From: Neorhizobium sp.
GTDB taxonomy: Bacteria; Pseudomonadota; Alphaproteobacteria; Rhizobiales; Rhizobiaceae
Direction: 5' to 3'
Assembly: GCA_028283725.1 (NCBI GenBank)
Contig: JAPWKC010000004.1
Coordinates: 1,302,001 to 1,366,000, forward strand
Length of the DNA: 64,000 bases
Each line of letters begins with the position of its first letter. Position 1 is the stretch's first letter. Shown here piece after piece: positions 39,561 through 49,880 of this stretch. Under the pieces are notes generated by a model, which saw only the letters and a list, made by a program, of their open reading frames with translations, was not told the origin of the DNA and ran no database searches. The position numbers and the translations under genes are program-made.

Positions 39561-39612
39561 TCGCCCCATCAGGAGGCGATGGCGGTCTCTCTTCGACCGC
39601 GTCACCCATGGC

Positions 39613-39643
39613 AAAAAAGAAGGCAGCCGAAGCTGCCTTTTTT
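39613..39643 (+). terminator. Intrinsic terminator
   Basis: AAGGCAGC-cgaa-GCTGCCTTTTTT. Confidence 0.8.
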
Positions 39644-39852
39644 AGTTACATGCTGTCCAAACTGGTTGGATGAGATTGAAAAACGAGAAACCGTGGAAGT
39701 CGCCGGTTCGTTTTTCAAACACGGAAATAAATTGCGTGTTGATGCCACTCTTGGCTGCCGCGGCTAAACAAAAAGTTAATGCGCTATAGCAAGAGACTGT
39801 AGCCTCCCCTGTCGCGTAGCGGCCGTTTCGGCGCCGAGAACCAGCAAACCCG

Positions 39853-41805
39853 TCAGTTCCGCAACTCGGCCAGATCGGCGTAAAGCGTCAGGGCTTCCGG
39901 GTTGGCCAGCGCTTCCCTGTTGAGTACCGCCCTGCCGTGGACGACATCGCGAACGGCAAGTTCGACGATCTTGCCCGATTTGGTCCGCGGGATATCGGCG
40001 ACCTGAACGACCTTGGCGGGAACATGCCGGGGCGATGCGCCGTTGCGGATACGTGCCCTGATCGCCTGTACGAGATCGTCGTCGAGCCTGGCTCCGTCGG
40101 CAAGACGGACGAAGAGCACGATGCGGACGTCTCCGTCCCAATCCTGACCGATGCAGATAGCCTCGGCCACTTCGGCCATCTGTTCGACCTGATTGTAAAT
40201 CTCGGCGGTCCCGATCCGCACGCCACCGGGGTTGAGTGTCGCATCGGAACGGCCGTGGATGACGATACCGCCATGCTCCGTCCATTCGGCGAAATCGCCG
40301 TGGCACCATATGTTGTCGAAGCGCTCGAAATAGGCGGCGCGATATCGGGCACCGTCAGGATCGTTCCAGAACATGAGCGGCATGGAGGGAAAGGCGCTTC
40401 GACAGACCAGTTCACCCTTCCTGCCGCGCACCGAATGGCCTTCGTCATCCCAGACATCGACGGCAAGTCCGAGGCCCGGCCCCTGAATTTCGCCGCGCCA
40501 GACGGGTTTCAGCGGATTGCCCAAGACGAAGCAGGAAACGATGTCGGTGCCGCCCGAAATCGAGGCGAGATGCACATCGGGCTTGATGCTGTCATAGACA
40601 AACGAAAACCCGTCGGGCGACAGCGGTGAGCCTGTCGAAACGACAAGGCGGAGGGCCGAAAGATCGCGGCCCTGTGCGGGGCTGATGCCATCCCTTCTCA
40701 GCGTATCGATATATCTTGCCGAGGTGCCGAAGACGGCAAAGCCTTCGTCGGCAGCGTAATCAAAAAGAACATGGCCGTCGGGCGCGAAGGGAGAGCCGTC
40801 GTAAAGACACAGCGTCGCGCCCGTCGCGAGACCCGATACCAGCCAGTTCCACATCATCCAGCCACAGGTGGTGAAATAGAAGAGCTTCTCCCCCGGCTCG
40901 ATGCCGCAGTGGAAGCGATGTTCCTTCAGGTGCTGGAGGAGCGTGCCCCCGGCCGAATGCACGATGCATTTCGGCACGCCTGTCGTGCCGGACGAAAACA
41001 GGATGTAGAGCGGGTGCGAGAACGGCAGGCGCACGAATTCGACCTCGCGCGCCGGATAGGCGGCCGTCATCTGCGACAGTGTCCGGCCATCGGGCAGGGC
41101 CGCGACGAGGCTGTGCGCATCGCCGGCATAGGGGACGACGACCACCGGGACGCCGAGCCTTACGGCGACCGCCTTCACCTTGGGCGCGACATCCTGCAGC
41201 TTGCCGTTATACCAGTAGCCGTCGCAGGCGATGAACAGTTTCGGCGCGATCTGGCCGAAACGATCAAACACGCCCTGCTCGCCGAAATCGGGCGAACAGG
41301 AGGACCAGCTAGCACCGAGCGACGCTGCGGCCAGCATGCAGGCGACGGTTTCCGGCATGTTCGGCATCATGGCCGCCACCCGGTCGCCCTTGCCGATACC
41401 GAGCGTGGCGAAGGCCTGCTGCAGGCGGGAGACTTCGTCACGCAGCCGATCCCAGGACCACCGATCGCGCACCTTGTCTTCGGCCCGAAAGATGATCGCG
41501 TCAGTGTCACCGCGACCATTCAGGAGATTTTCGGCAAAGTTCAGTGCCGCATCGGGAAAGAAACGCGCCGCCAGCATGTCGTCGCCATCGACCAGAACGC
41601 GTCCGCCGCGCTCACCCTTGATTGCGCAGAAATCCCAGACCGCAGACCAGAAGGCCGGGCGATCGGTGATCGACCAATCGTAGAAGGCGTCATAATCGTG
41701 AAAATCGAGCCCAGCCTTTCGGCCGCAGCGAAGCATGAAACGATGCAGGGGCGTTCTTATCCGCATCTGCTCCGATGGTTTCCATAGCGGCTCTTCCATA
41801 ACCAA
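39853..41805 (-). CDS. Acetoacetyl-CoA synthetase (acetoacetate-CoA ligase)
   Basis: '[62 protein letters not shown]' AACS-type AMP-binding motif. Confidence 0.95.
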   Translation of the reverse strand: MVMEEPLWKPSEQMRIRTPLHRFMLRCGRKAGLDFHDYDAFYDWSITDRPAFWSAVWDFCAIKGERGGRVLVDGDDMLAARFFPDAALNFAENLLNGRGDTDAIIFRAEDKVRDRWSWDRLRDEVSRLQQAFATLGIGKGDRVAAMMPNMPETVACMLAAASLGASWSSCSPDFGEQGVFDRFGQIAPKLFIACDGYWYNGKLQDVAPKVKAVAVRLGVPVVVVPYAGDAHSLVAALPDGRTLSQMTAAYPAREVEFVRLPFSHPLYILFSSGTTGVPKCIVHSAGGTLLQHLKEHRFHCGIEPGEKLFYFTTCGWMMWNWLVSGLATGATLCLYDGSPFAPDGHVLFDYAADEGFAVFGTSARYIDTLRRDGISPAQGRDLSALRLVVSTGSPLSPDGFSFVYDSIKPDVHLASISGGTDIVSCFVLGNPLKPVWRGEIQGPGLGLAVDVWDDEGHSVRGRKGELVCRSAFPSMPLMFWNDPDGARYRAAYFERFDNIWCHGDFAEWTEHGGIVIHGRSDATLNPGGVRIGTAEIYNQVEQMAEVAEAICIGQDWDGDVRIVLFVRLADGARLDDDLVQAIRARIRNGASPRHVPAKVVQVADIPRTKSGKIVELAVRDVVHGRAVLNREALANPEALTLYADLAELRN

Positions 41806-42007
41806 GCTCTCCTCAAAGCTGCGGCTATCACTGCCCTATTCAAAGCGAAAACCCGCTGACCCCGTCACGACGATCGGAATGCGCCACATCCCTATCGCGA
41901 ACAGTCCGGAGGCTTGCGCGCTTTGAGCGTGCATCATGCTGTTGACGGCCGTAAAGCACAAGGGAGGCCATTTGCGCAGCCACGGCATTTCCTATATTCG
42001 CGTGGCT

Positions 42008-43876
42008 ATGCTTGGAACCTCGATCGGAACATTGCGGACATTCCTGCGGCGTCCGCTTGGACGACGGCTGATCGTGGTTGTCGCCATCATCATCGCCATC
42101 GTGGTGCTGTTTCGCATCGTTGCGCCGTTCCTGATTTCGTCGTCTCTGGTGCGCGACCGGATGGAACGCGCCGTCGAGGCATGGACCGGACACGACGTGA
42201 CGATCGGCGGCACGCCCGACATCCGCTTCTGGCCGGAGCCGCGGATCACCCTGCCGGATGTCACGATCCGCGAGACGGATGATGCAAATTCCCGGCTGCT
42301 CGGCAGCGTGCGCAGGGTATCGGCATCCTTCGATCTGCTGGAAACACTGATCGGCCGCCCGGTTTTCAAGAATTTCCATCTGTCCGATCCGCATGTCTTC
42401 GTTCAGCGCATGCCTGACGGCCATCTGAACTGGTCCGACAGCGGTCTGTTGAGCCAGGCGGTGCAAAAAGCCCGTCCAAGTGGCGGTCAGCAGGCACTCG
42501 ACACCAGGCTGGACGTGCCGATCGGTGCGATCCGGGTCCGCGGCGGTACGCTCGATGTCCTAAACCAGGCCGATGGCCGCAGCTTCAAAGTCACCGGCAT
42601 CGACGGCGATATCGCGTGGCATTCGCTTGCCGATCCGATCCACATGACAGCATCCGCCCGGTTCGGCACCCAGCCGATCACACTTGACTTTTCCTCGCCG
42701 GAACCGCTGCTTTTGCTTGCCGGGCGCGACGGCCGGGCCAGCGCCGCGATGCAGTCCAGCCTGTTCGAGGCAAAGTTCGACGGGCTCGCCAATCTTGCCA
42801 CGCACGGCTTTCTTTCCGGCGATGCGTCTCTCTCCACCGGCGATTTTCCGCGCTTGGCCAAATGGACCGGCGCACAGTTTCCGGGCATGAGCGAGCTGAA
42901 GGCCATTTCCTTGCAGGCCCGCGTTCTGACCAGCGATGGGGCCCTACGGTTCGAGAACCTGTCTTTCGATATCGACGGCGTGGAAGGCACAGGCATCGTC
43001 GACCTTGTCACCCCGGCAGGACGACCGCCGCGGCTGACGGGTACGCTTGCGCTACAGAACGTCAATTTTCTCCCGGTCATCCAGACGGCGGCGCCGTTGC
43101 TGATGGAAGATACGGCAGAGGCCAAGGCACTGAGAAACCGGCTGGAACTCGACCTTCGGCTTTCCGTGAAAAAGGCAACGCTCGGCCCGTTCGAGATCGA
43201 TGAAGTCGCGCTCGGCCTGATGAATACCCAGGATCAGTCGCGCCTCGACATTCTGGATGGAGATTTCGCCGGCGGTCGACTGACCGGCCGTTTCGCCTCG
43301 ATCAAGGAAGGTGCCAATGGCGGCCTTGCAGTGCGGATGGCGCTGCATAGCGTGGATTTTGCCAGCATTATCCAGCAGCTTTCGCTTCAGGGGCCGCTGC
43401 CGGCAGCGCGGGGTTCGGCAGAACTCGACGTCGATATCGCCCGCCCGCTGACAGCCGAGGCATGGCGCAACGCCAAAGGCAGCATTCATTTCACCGCGGG
43501 GGCCGGAACCATCAGCGGCCTCAATCTCGGCACCATGCGGCAACTGGCGGCCAAATCCGCCTACTTCTCACTGTCGCAGGCCAGTGACGGCACGCTCGGC
43601 TTTTCGGGGATCGACCTCAACGCGGCGCTCGCCAACGGTTCGGCCGATATCCGCAGCAGCACGATCACCGGCACCAATGACACGATCGCGCTTGCCGGCG
43701 TCGTTCCCTATCTCAACAACAGCCTGGCGCTTTCGGCAACAGTCCAGCCGATGGCCGCCGACGGTACGACGCCGGCGAGCGGTCGGCCGCCCGAGACCTA
43801 TTTCATCGGCGGATCCTGGCCCAATCCGGTCATATGGCCGATTTCGCGCCCTGCACAGCCTGCAGGCCAGGATTGA
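42008..43876 (+). CDS. AsmA family protein
   Basis: N-terminal TM then 'MERAVEAWTGHDVTIGGTPDIRFWPEPRITLPDVTI'; C-terminal AsmA region 'GRLTGRFASI...AAGTISGLNLG'. Confidence 0.9.
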   Translation: MLGTSIGTLRTFLRRPLGRRLIVVVAIIIAIVVLFRIVAPFLISSSLVRDRMERAVEAWTGHDVTIGGTPDIRFWPEPRITLPDVTIRETDDANSRLLGSVRRVSASFDLLETLIGRPVFKNFHLSDPHVFVQRMPDGHLNWSDSGLLSQAVQKARPSGGQQALDTRLDVPIGAIRVRGGTLDVLNQADGRSFKVTGIDGDIAWHSLADPIHMTASARFGTQPITLDFSSPEPLLLLAGRDGRASAAMQSSLFEAKFDGLANLATHGFLSGDASLSTGDFPRLAKWTGAQFPGMSELKAISLQARVLTSDGALRFENLSFDIDGVEGTGIVDLVTPAGRPPRLTGTLALQNVNFLPVIQTAAPLLMEDTAEAKALRNRLELDLRLSVKKATLGPFEIDEVALGLMNTQDQSRLDILDGDFAGGRLTGRFASIKEGANGGLAVRMALHSVDFASIIQQLSLQGPLPAARGSAELDVDIARPLTAEAWRNAKGSIHFTAGAGTISGLNLGTMRQLAAKSAYFSLSQASDGTLGFSGIDLNAALANGSADIRSSTITGTNDTIALAGVVPYLNNSLALSATVQPMAADGTTPASGRPPETYFIGGSWPNPVIWPISRPAQPAGQD

Positions 43877-43885
43877 CCCGCCACG

Positions 43886-44704
43886 TTACGTGGCGTTGCG
43901 GACCGCCAGATGCTCGTCTCGGATACGGCGAAGCTCGGCCCTTTTCGTGCTGATCGACGCGGCAATGACACCGAGCGTGACCAGCGCGATCAGGATCGTG
44001 CAGATCGCATTGATCTCGGGCGTGACGCCGAGCCTCACCTGCGAATAGATCTTGATCGGCAGCGTCGTGGCGCCCGGACCGGTGGTGAAGCTGGCAATCA
44101 CGAGATCGTCCAGCGACAGGGAAAAGGCCAGCATCCAGCCGGCGAGCACAGCGGGCAGGATGAGCGGCAGGGTGATGCGGAAGAAGGTCTTGACCGGCGG
44201 GCAGCCGAGATCGAGGGCCGCCTCCTCCAGGCTGCGGTCGAAGGTGAGGAGCCGTGACTGCACGACGATCGCGACATAGCACATGGTGAAGGTGGTGTGC
44301 GCGATAGTGACCGTCCAGAAGCCGCGATCCACGCCCAGGGCAACGAAAAGCAGAAGAAGCGAAAGACCGGTGATGACCTCCGGCATAACAAGCGGCGCAT
44401 AGATCATGCCGGAAAACAGCATACGGCCGGGGAAGCGCCCGAAACGCACCAGTGCCAGTGCGGCAAGCGTGCCGAGGACGGTGCCGAGCGTGGCGCTGAT
44501 GACACCGACGCGCGCGGTGATCCAGGCCGCATCCATCAGCCCCTGGTTCGACCACATGACCTTGTACCAGTTGAGCGAAAAGCCGCCCCAGACGGTGACG
44601 AGGCGCGAGGCATTGAAAGAATAGACGATCAGGATGACGATCGGCGCGTAGAGGAAGGCGAAGCAGAGGGCGAGGACAGTGGCATCGAAGCGGGATGGTT
44701 TCAT
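43886..44704 (-). CDS. potI: Putrescine/spermidine ABC transporter permease (PotI/PotC-like)
   Basis: 'FAFLYAPIVILIVYSFNASRLVTVWGGFSLNWYKVMWSNQGLMDAAW', EAA loop 'EEAALDLGCPPVKTFFRITLPLILPAV'. Confidence 0.93.
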   Translation of the reverse strand: MKPSRFDATVLALCFAFLYAPIVILIVYSFNASRLVTVWGGFSLNWYKVMWSNQGLMDAAWITARVGVISATLGTVLGTLAALALVRFGRFPGRMLFSGMIYAPLVMPEVITGLSLLLLFVALGVDRGFWTVTIAHTTFTMCYVAIVVQSRLLTFDRSLEEAALDLGCPPVKTFFRITLPLILPAVLAGWMLAFSLSLDDLVIASFTTGPGATTLPIKIYSQVRLGVTPEINAICTILIALVTLGVIAASISTKRAELRRIRDEHLAVRNAT

Positions 44705-44707
44705 GGA

Positions 44708-45658
44708 TCACGCCACCTTCTTCTGCTGGTTCTGGAAGACCATGATCGGCACGACGAGAAGCACGAGCAGGACGACCGCCACGGCGGATGCCAGCGGCCA
44801 GTCGCGATTGCCGAAGAATTCCGTCCAGAGCGTCTTGCCGATCATCAGCGTATCGGCGCCGCCGAGAAGATCCGGAATGACGAATTCTCCCGTAATCGGA
44901 ATGAAGCAGATCATCGATCCGGCGATGACGCCCGGCAGAGACAGCGGAAACGTGATCTTCCAGAATGCTTTCCAGGGCGGGCAACCGAGATCGTTGGCCG
45001 CTTCGATCAGGCTGTGATCCATCTTTTCCAGCGCCGAATAGAGCGGCAGGACCATGAAGGGAAGATAGGAATAGACCATGCCGATATAGACTGCCGTATC
45101 GGTGCGGAAGATCTGCACCTGATCATCCGGGCCCATCAGGCCGATCGCGTGCAGCAGCAGCGTCAAGAGCCCATCCGGCTTCAATATGCCGATCCAGGCA
45201 TAGACGCGGATCAGAAAGGATGTCCAGAACGGCAGGATGACGAGCATGACGAGCGTCGGCCGTATCGTCGACGAGGCCCGCGCCATGGCCAGCGCCATCG
45301 GATAGCCGACGATGAGCAGAAGCACGGTGGAGACCAGCGCGATCTTCAGCGAGGAGATATAGGCCTCGATATAGAGCGGGTCGTCGGTCAAGAAGACATA
45401 GTTCTCGAAATCCAGCTGCGACACAAAATCGCCGATCGCTCCGAAACCTTCGAATACGGGCGTATAGGGCGGAATGGCGATTGCCGTATCCGACAGCGAT
45501 ATCTTGAAGATGATGAGGAAAGGCGCGACAAAGAAGATCGCCAGCCACAGATAGGGAATGGCGACCACCAGCCAGCGGGACAGGCCGGCGCTGTGCCCGC
45601 CATCATCGCCGGTGGTTTTGGCGTTCGTCTTCGGGGCGGTATCGCTTGACGCTGCCAT
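44708..45658 (-). CDS. potH: Putrescine/spermidine ABC transporter permease (PotH/PotB-like)
   Basis: 'LVVAIPYLWLAIFFVAPFLIIFKISLSDTAIAIPPYTPVFEG', EAA loop 'IEAANDLGCPPWKAFWKITFPLSLPGVIAG'. Confidence 0.93.
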   Translation of the reverse strand: MAASSDTAPKTNAKTTGDDGGHSAGLSRWLVVAIPYLWLAIFFVAPFLIIFKISLSDTAIAIPPYTPVFEGFGAIGDFVSQLDFENYVFLTDDPLYIEAYISSLKIALVSTVLLLIVGYPMALAMARASSTIRPTLVMLVILPFWTSFLIRVYAWIGILKPDGLLTLLLHAIGLMGPDDQVQIFRTDTAVYIGMVYSYLPFMVLPLYSALEKMDHSLIEAANDLGCPPWKAFWKITFPLSLPGVIAGSMICFIPITGEFVIPDLLGGADTLMIGKTLWTEFFGNRDWPLASAVAVVLLVLLVVPIMVFQNQQKKVA

Positions 45659-45670
45659 CGCTCGCCTCCC

Positions 45671-46828
45671 CTACCGTGTCAGAACAAGGCCGGCCTCGAC
45701 CGGCCAGGTGAGCCAGACCATATCGCCGAAGGTGATCGGGCGATCGACGAGGCGCGAGACATTGGCCTGTGCAGCGCGCATCACCCTGCCGTCCTCCAGT
45801 TTGACGATGAACACGGAGAAGTCCCCGAGATAGCCGATATCCCAGACCTCGCCATGCACCGCATTGACGGACCGATCCAACGGCGGATCGGCGGAGATGC
45901 GGACCTTTTCCGGGCGGATGGCGAAGGCGACCGTATCGCCGCGCACCGCAGCACATTCCTGCTCGACGGCGAGCGACAGTCCCTTGCTGTCGAGCTCCAC
46001 CAGACCGGGCGCGCCGAGCGCACTTCTCGTCTCTTTGACGGCCGCCTCGACGATGTTGATGTCGCCGATGAAATCCGCGACATAGCGGCTGTTCGGAGCC
46101 TCGTAGATCTCAGCCGGCGTCGCCACCTGGACGATGACACCCTTGTCCATCACCGCGATGCGATCCGAGACCGTCATCGCCTCTTCCTGGTCATGGGTGA
46201 CGATGAGGAAGGTAAGGCCGAGCGAGTGCTGAATATCCATCAGCTCGAACTGGGTTTCCTCACGCAGCTTCTTGTCGAGCGCGCCAAGCGGCTCGTCCAG
46301 CAGCAGCACCTTCGGCCGCTTGGCAAGCGACCGTGCCAGCGCCACACGCTGTCTCTGGCCGCCGGACAGCTGGTTCGGCTTGCGCTTGGCAAACTGTTCC
46401 AGCTTGACGAGTTTCAGCATTTCCTCGACACGCCCGGCGATCTCGCCTTTCGACAGCTTGTCCTGCTCCAGGCCGAAGGCGATGTTCTTTTCGACCGTCA
46501 TATGCGGGAAAAGCGCGTAGCTCTGGAACATCATGTTGGTCGGCCGCTTGTAGGGCGGCACATTGGAAATGTCCTTGCCCTGCAGCAGAATACGGCCTTC
46601 CGTCGGCTCCTCGAAGCCGGCCAGCATGCGCATCAGGGTGGTCTTGCCGCAGCCCGAGGGGCCGAGAAGGGAGAAGAACTCGCGCTCGTAGATATCGAGC
46701 GTCAGATTGTCGACGGCAGTAAACGTGCCGAACCGCTTGGTGATGTTCTCGAAGCGGATGAAAGGCTCGGCGGCCGGATCCATCCAGGGAGAGAATTTTC
46801 GCTTTACCGGTCCGAGAGTTTTCGCCAT
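45671..46828 (-). CDS. potG: Putrescine/spermidine ABC transporter ATP-binding protein
   Basis: Walker A 'GPSGCGKTT', signature 'LSGGQRQRVALARSLAKRPKVLLLDEPLGALD', TOBE C-terminus. Confidence 0.95.
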   Translation of the reverse strand: MAKTLGPVKRKFSPWMDPAAEPFIRFENITKRFGTFTAVDNLTLDIYEREFFSLLGPSGCGKTTLMRMLAGFEEPTEGRILLQGKDISNVPPYKRPTNMMFQSYALFPHMTVEKNIAFGLEQDKLSKGEIAGRVEEMLKLVKLEQFAKRKPNQLSGGQRQRVALARSLAKRPKVLLLDEPLGALDKKLREETQFELMDIQHSLGLTFLIVTHDQEEAMTVSDRIAVMDKGVIVQVATPAEIYEAPNSRYVADFIGDINIVEAAVKETRSALGAPGLVELDSKGLSLAVEQECAAVRGDTVAFAIRPEKVRISADPPLDRSVNAVHGEVWDIGYLGDFSVFIVKLEDGRVMRAAQANVSRLVDRPITFGDMVWLTWPVEAGLVLTR

Positions 46829-46928
46829 GCCCCGCCTTCCCCTTTGGCATTACGGCCCTTTGGCCGTTGATCTTCGTCTTGCGAAAGCGACCATGGGGCT
46901 GGCGATGGCGCCGGCCCCATGGAAAAAC

Positions 46929-48029
46929 TCACTTTCCGGTCTTGATCTGGGTCCAGACGCGGTTCAGCACGCGCTGTTCCTTGGGGCCGTAGGGCGAAAT
47001 GGTGAAGAGGCGCTTCACCACATCTTCCGGCGGGTAGATGTTGGGATTGCCCAGAACTTCCTTGTCGACGAACTTCTGCGAGGCGAGGTTGCCGTTGGCA
47101 TACTGGACGTAATTCGACGCCTTGGCGATGACTTCAGGCTTCATCAGGTAATTGATGAACTCGTGGGCTTCGGCGACATTCTTGGCATCCGCGGGGATGG
47201 CAAGGTTGTCGAACCACATATAGGTGCCTTCTTTCGGGATGATGAAGTCGATGTTGACCCCATTATTGGCCTTTTCGGCACGGGTCTTGGCCTGCACGAT
47301 ATCCCCCGACCAGCCGATCGTGATGCAGATATCGCCGTTTGCGAGATCATTGATATAGGCGGAGGAATTGAAGGTTTTGGCATAGGGGCGGATGGCCTGA
47401 TAGACCTTGCCGCCGGCCTCGAGATCCTTTGTGTCCTTGCTGTCGGGGTTCTTGCCGATGTAGTTCATCGCAATGGCAAAGGTCTCGTCGGAAGCATCGA
47501 GAATGTTGATGCCGCAGGACTTCAGCTTCTTGGCGTTTTCCGGCTTGAAGAGAACGTCCCAGCTATCGAGCGGAACATTGTCGCCCAACGCCTTCTTGAC
47601 CTTGTCGACATTGATGCCGATGCCGGTCGTGCCCCACATGTAGTTGACGGCATACTGGTTGCCGGGGTCATATTTGGCCAGTCGATCGCTGACCTGCGGC
47701 CACATGTTGACGAGGTTCGGGAGTTTCGACTTGTCGAGCTTCTGGAAGACACCGGCCTGGATCTGGCGCGCGAGGAAGGGGCCGGTCGGCACGACGACGT
47801 CGTAGCCCGAGCCGCCGGCGAGAAGTTTCGTCTCCACCACCTCGTTGCTGTCGAAGACGTCATAGACAACCTTGATGCCGGTTTCCTTGGTGAAATCGGT
47901 CAGGATCGTTTCGTCGATGTAATCGGACCAGTTGTAGACATGGACTTCCCGCTCCTGCGCGCCTGCGACGCTTGCGGAAAACACCGAGGCCGCCAATAGC
48001 GCAGCCAGACCAAGCAATTGCTTTTTCAT
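46929..48029 (-). CDS. potF: Putrescine/spermidine periplasmic binding protein
   Basis: MKKQLLGLAALLAASVFSASVAGAQEREVHVYNWSDYIDETILTDFTKETGIKVVYDVFDSNEVVETKLLAGGSGYDVVVPT. Confidence 0.96.
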   Translation of the reverse strand: MKKQLLGLAALLAASVFSASVAGAQEREVHVYNWSDYIDETILTDFTKETGIKVVYDVFDSNEVVETKLLAGGSGYDVVVPTGPFLARQIQAGVFQKLDKSKLPNLVNMWPQVSDRLAKYDPGNQYAVNYMWGTTGIGINVDKVKKALGDNVPLDSWDVLFKPENAKKLKSCGINILDASDETFAIAMNYIGKNPDSKDTKDLEAGGKVYQAIRPYAKTFNSSAYINDLANGDICITIGWSGDIVQAKTRAEKANNGVNIDFIIPKEGTYMWFDNLAIPADAKNVAEAHEFINYLMKPEVIAKASNYVQYANGNLASQKFVDKEVLGNPNIYPPEDVVKRLFTISPYGPKEQRVLNRVWTQIKTGK

Positions 48030-48353
48030 GAAAATCTCCTGTCCACCTCTTATTGCACGCAGCCAGAACTACGTGATTTCCCTTATGGTTGTAGGGCAGA
48101 CTAGGAAGGATTTTTATTTGCCACAAGTGGTAATGTGCGCTGCCGCAATCGGAGCCTGATGAAAGTCGCAAACGAGCGCGTGGGGGCGGTGACGTCAGGA
48201 TCGACCGTTCGGCAATCAGGCTCTGCCACCGGCAATCAGTTTCGCACAAGCGCTTCCCGATAGCTTGGACGCCTTTACTGGCCGGAGTTCGCGCTTGCCC
48301 GCCCCTGATCGGGTGTCGGCAGCCTCTCCGGGCCAACGGTTCGAGGTGGATCC

Positions 48354-49862
48354 ATGCAGGCAGATCGGGAAATCAATTTTGTCATCGGCGGACAACCAGT
48401 AGATCTGGAGAATGTGGCGACGCCTTCGAGCCGGAAAATAGCGGTCTATACCGCCATTTTCTCCGACTATGACGAGCCCCCCGCCTTGCAGGTGATCGAC
48501 GGCGATATCGACTATTTTCTCTTCACCGACGGCTCGGTGGAGAACGCTCCCGAGCCATGGCAAATCCGCATCATCGATCCGGTATTCTTCGATCCGCAAC
48601 GCGATGCGCGTCGCGTCAAGGTTCTGCCGCACCTTTTCCTGCCCAAGCAATACGAAATCTCGGTGTGGGTCGATTCCAGCCTGAGCATGAAACAGCTGAC
48701 GGCAGCGGCGATAGAGACACTGCTCGCAGGCGCAGACATCGCCGTCACCCGCCACAACATGCGCACCTGCATCTATGACGAGGCCAAGGCCGTTCTCGAC
48801 GTCAAATACGAGACCGCATCGCGCGTCGAGAGACAAATCGCACGGTATCGTGCAATGGGCTTTCCCGAATATTTCGGTCTTCATGCCACGATGTTTCTTG
48901 TCCGCCGGCACCTGAGCGAAGCCGGAATGGCATTCAATCTTGAATGGTGGTCCGAGCTCAGCCGTTTTTCCAAGCGGGATCAATTGAGCTTCGACTACGT
49001 CCGGTGGCGTCATCCGGGTATCAAGGTGAACACGCTGCAGATGGAAGTGCGTTACAACCCCGTTTTCGGCTTCAAGCTCAGCGGGCGCGATCACAAGTCG
49101 TCCAGCCGAGTGATCGACGAGCACCTTCATGTGGCGCTGCGCACGAGCGATGGCGGCAAGGCGCCGCTGCTTCGATACGACGATCTCTATGATCTGCTGA
49201 CACCAGACTTTCTCGCGCATCTGCGCAATCTGCGGAAGATCACGGCAGCGATCTCCGAAATGCCGTATGTCGATGCGCTGCTCGATGTGGATGCCAGGGG
49301 CATGCCTTACTCGCCGCCCGACCCGAGAAAAGGGATGGAGCGCGAAATATTCATTCGGGCGCTGGCTGGTCGCACGCGGCTGCTCGACATGCAATTCGGC
49401 AATGGCGGCAGAGCTGCTCTCGCCCTGTCACAGACCAGCCTGTCCGTATCGGCCCTCGGCACGGAAGGTGCTGCTTATGCCGAACCATGCGCCGGCTATC
49501 TGGGCGTCTATTTCGGCGAGAGGCTGGACTACCGCAGCCTCGATCCCGAAACACTTTCGGAAAATCTCGGTGACGTCTCCTACGACACGATCGACGCGAT
49601 CCATATCGACGGCAATGCAGAGGCCGACGTGATCGCTGCCTGCCTGGACAACGTGGCCACCTACGCCCGTCCCGGTACCGTTCTGATCCTCACGGCTGCA
49701 GGCAATCCGCATCTTGTGGGAAAACTGAGCACGCTCTGCGATCAGGGAGCGCTCATTCCTTACGGAGACCTGCATTCGGCCGACCAATCAGCGTTCATAA
49801 TCACGTCGAACCTCGCCGCAGCAGAGATGGCAGCGCCGCTCTTCGAACCATCCATCGCCTGA
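48354..49862 (+). CDS. DUF616 (TOD1/MUCI70-type glycosyltransferase-like) protein with C-terminal methyltransferase-like domain
   Basis: 'KIAVYTAIFSDYDEPP...DIDYFLFTDGSVENAPEPWQIRIIDPVFFDPQRDARRVKVLPHLFLPKQYEISVWVDSSLSMKQ...DIAVTRHNMRTCIYDEAKAVLDVKYETASRVERQIARYRAMGFPE' = DUF616 pattern; C-terminus 'RTRLLDMQFGNGGRAALAL...DAIHIDGNAEADVIAACLDNVATYARPGTVLIL'. Confidence 0.82.
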   Translation: MQADREINFVIGGQPVDLENVATPSSRKIAVYTAIFSDYDEPPALQVIDGDIDYFLFTDGSVENAPEPWQIRIIDPVFFDPQRDARRVKVLPHLFLPKQYEISVWVDSSLSMKQLTAAAIETLLAGADIAVTRHNMRTCIYDEAKAVLDVKYETASRVERQIARYRAMGFPEYFGLHATMFLVRRHLSEAGMAFNLEWWSELSRFSKRDQLSFDYVRWRHPGIKVNTLQMEVRYNPVFGFKLSGRDHKSSSRVIDEHLHVALRTSDGGKAPLLRYDDLYDLLTPDFLAHLRNLRKITAAISEMPYVDALLDVDARGMPYSPPDPRKGMEREIFIRALAGRTRLLDMQFGNGGRAALALSQTSLSVSALGTEGAAYAEPCAGYLGVYFGERLDYRSLDPETLSENLGDVSYDTIDAIHIDGNAEADVIAACLDNVATYARPGTVLILTAAGNPHLVGKLSTLCDQGALIPYGDLHSADQSAFIITSNLAAAEMAAPLFEPSIA

Positions 49863-49880
49863 TCCGGAGCGTAATTTTTC

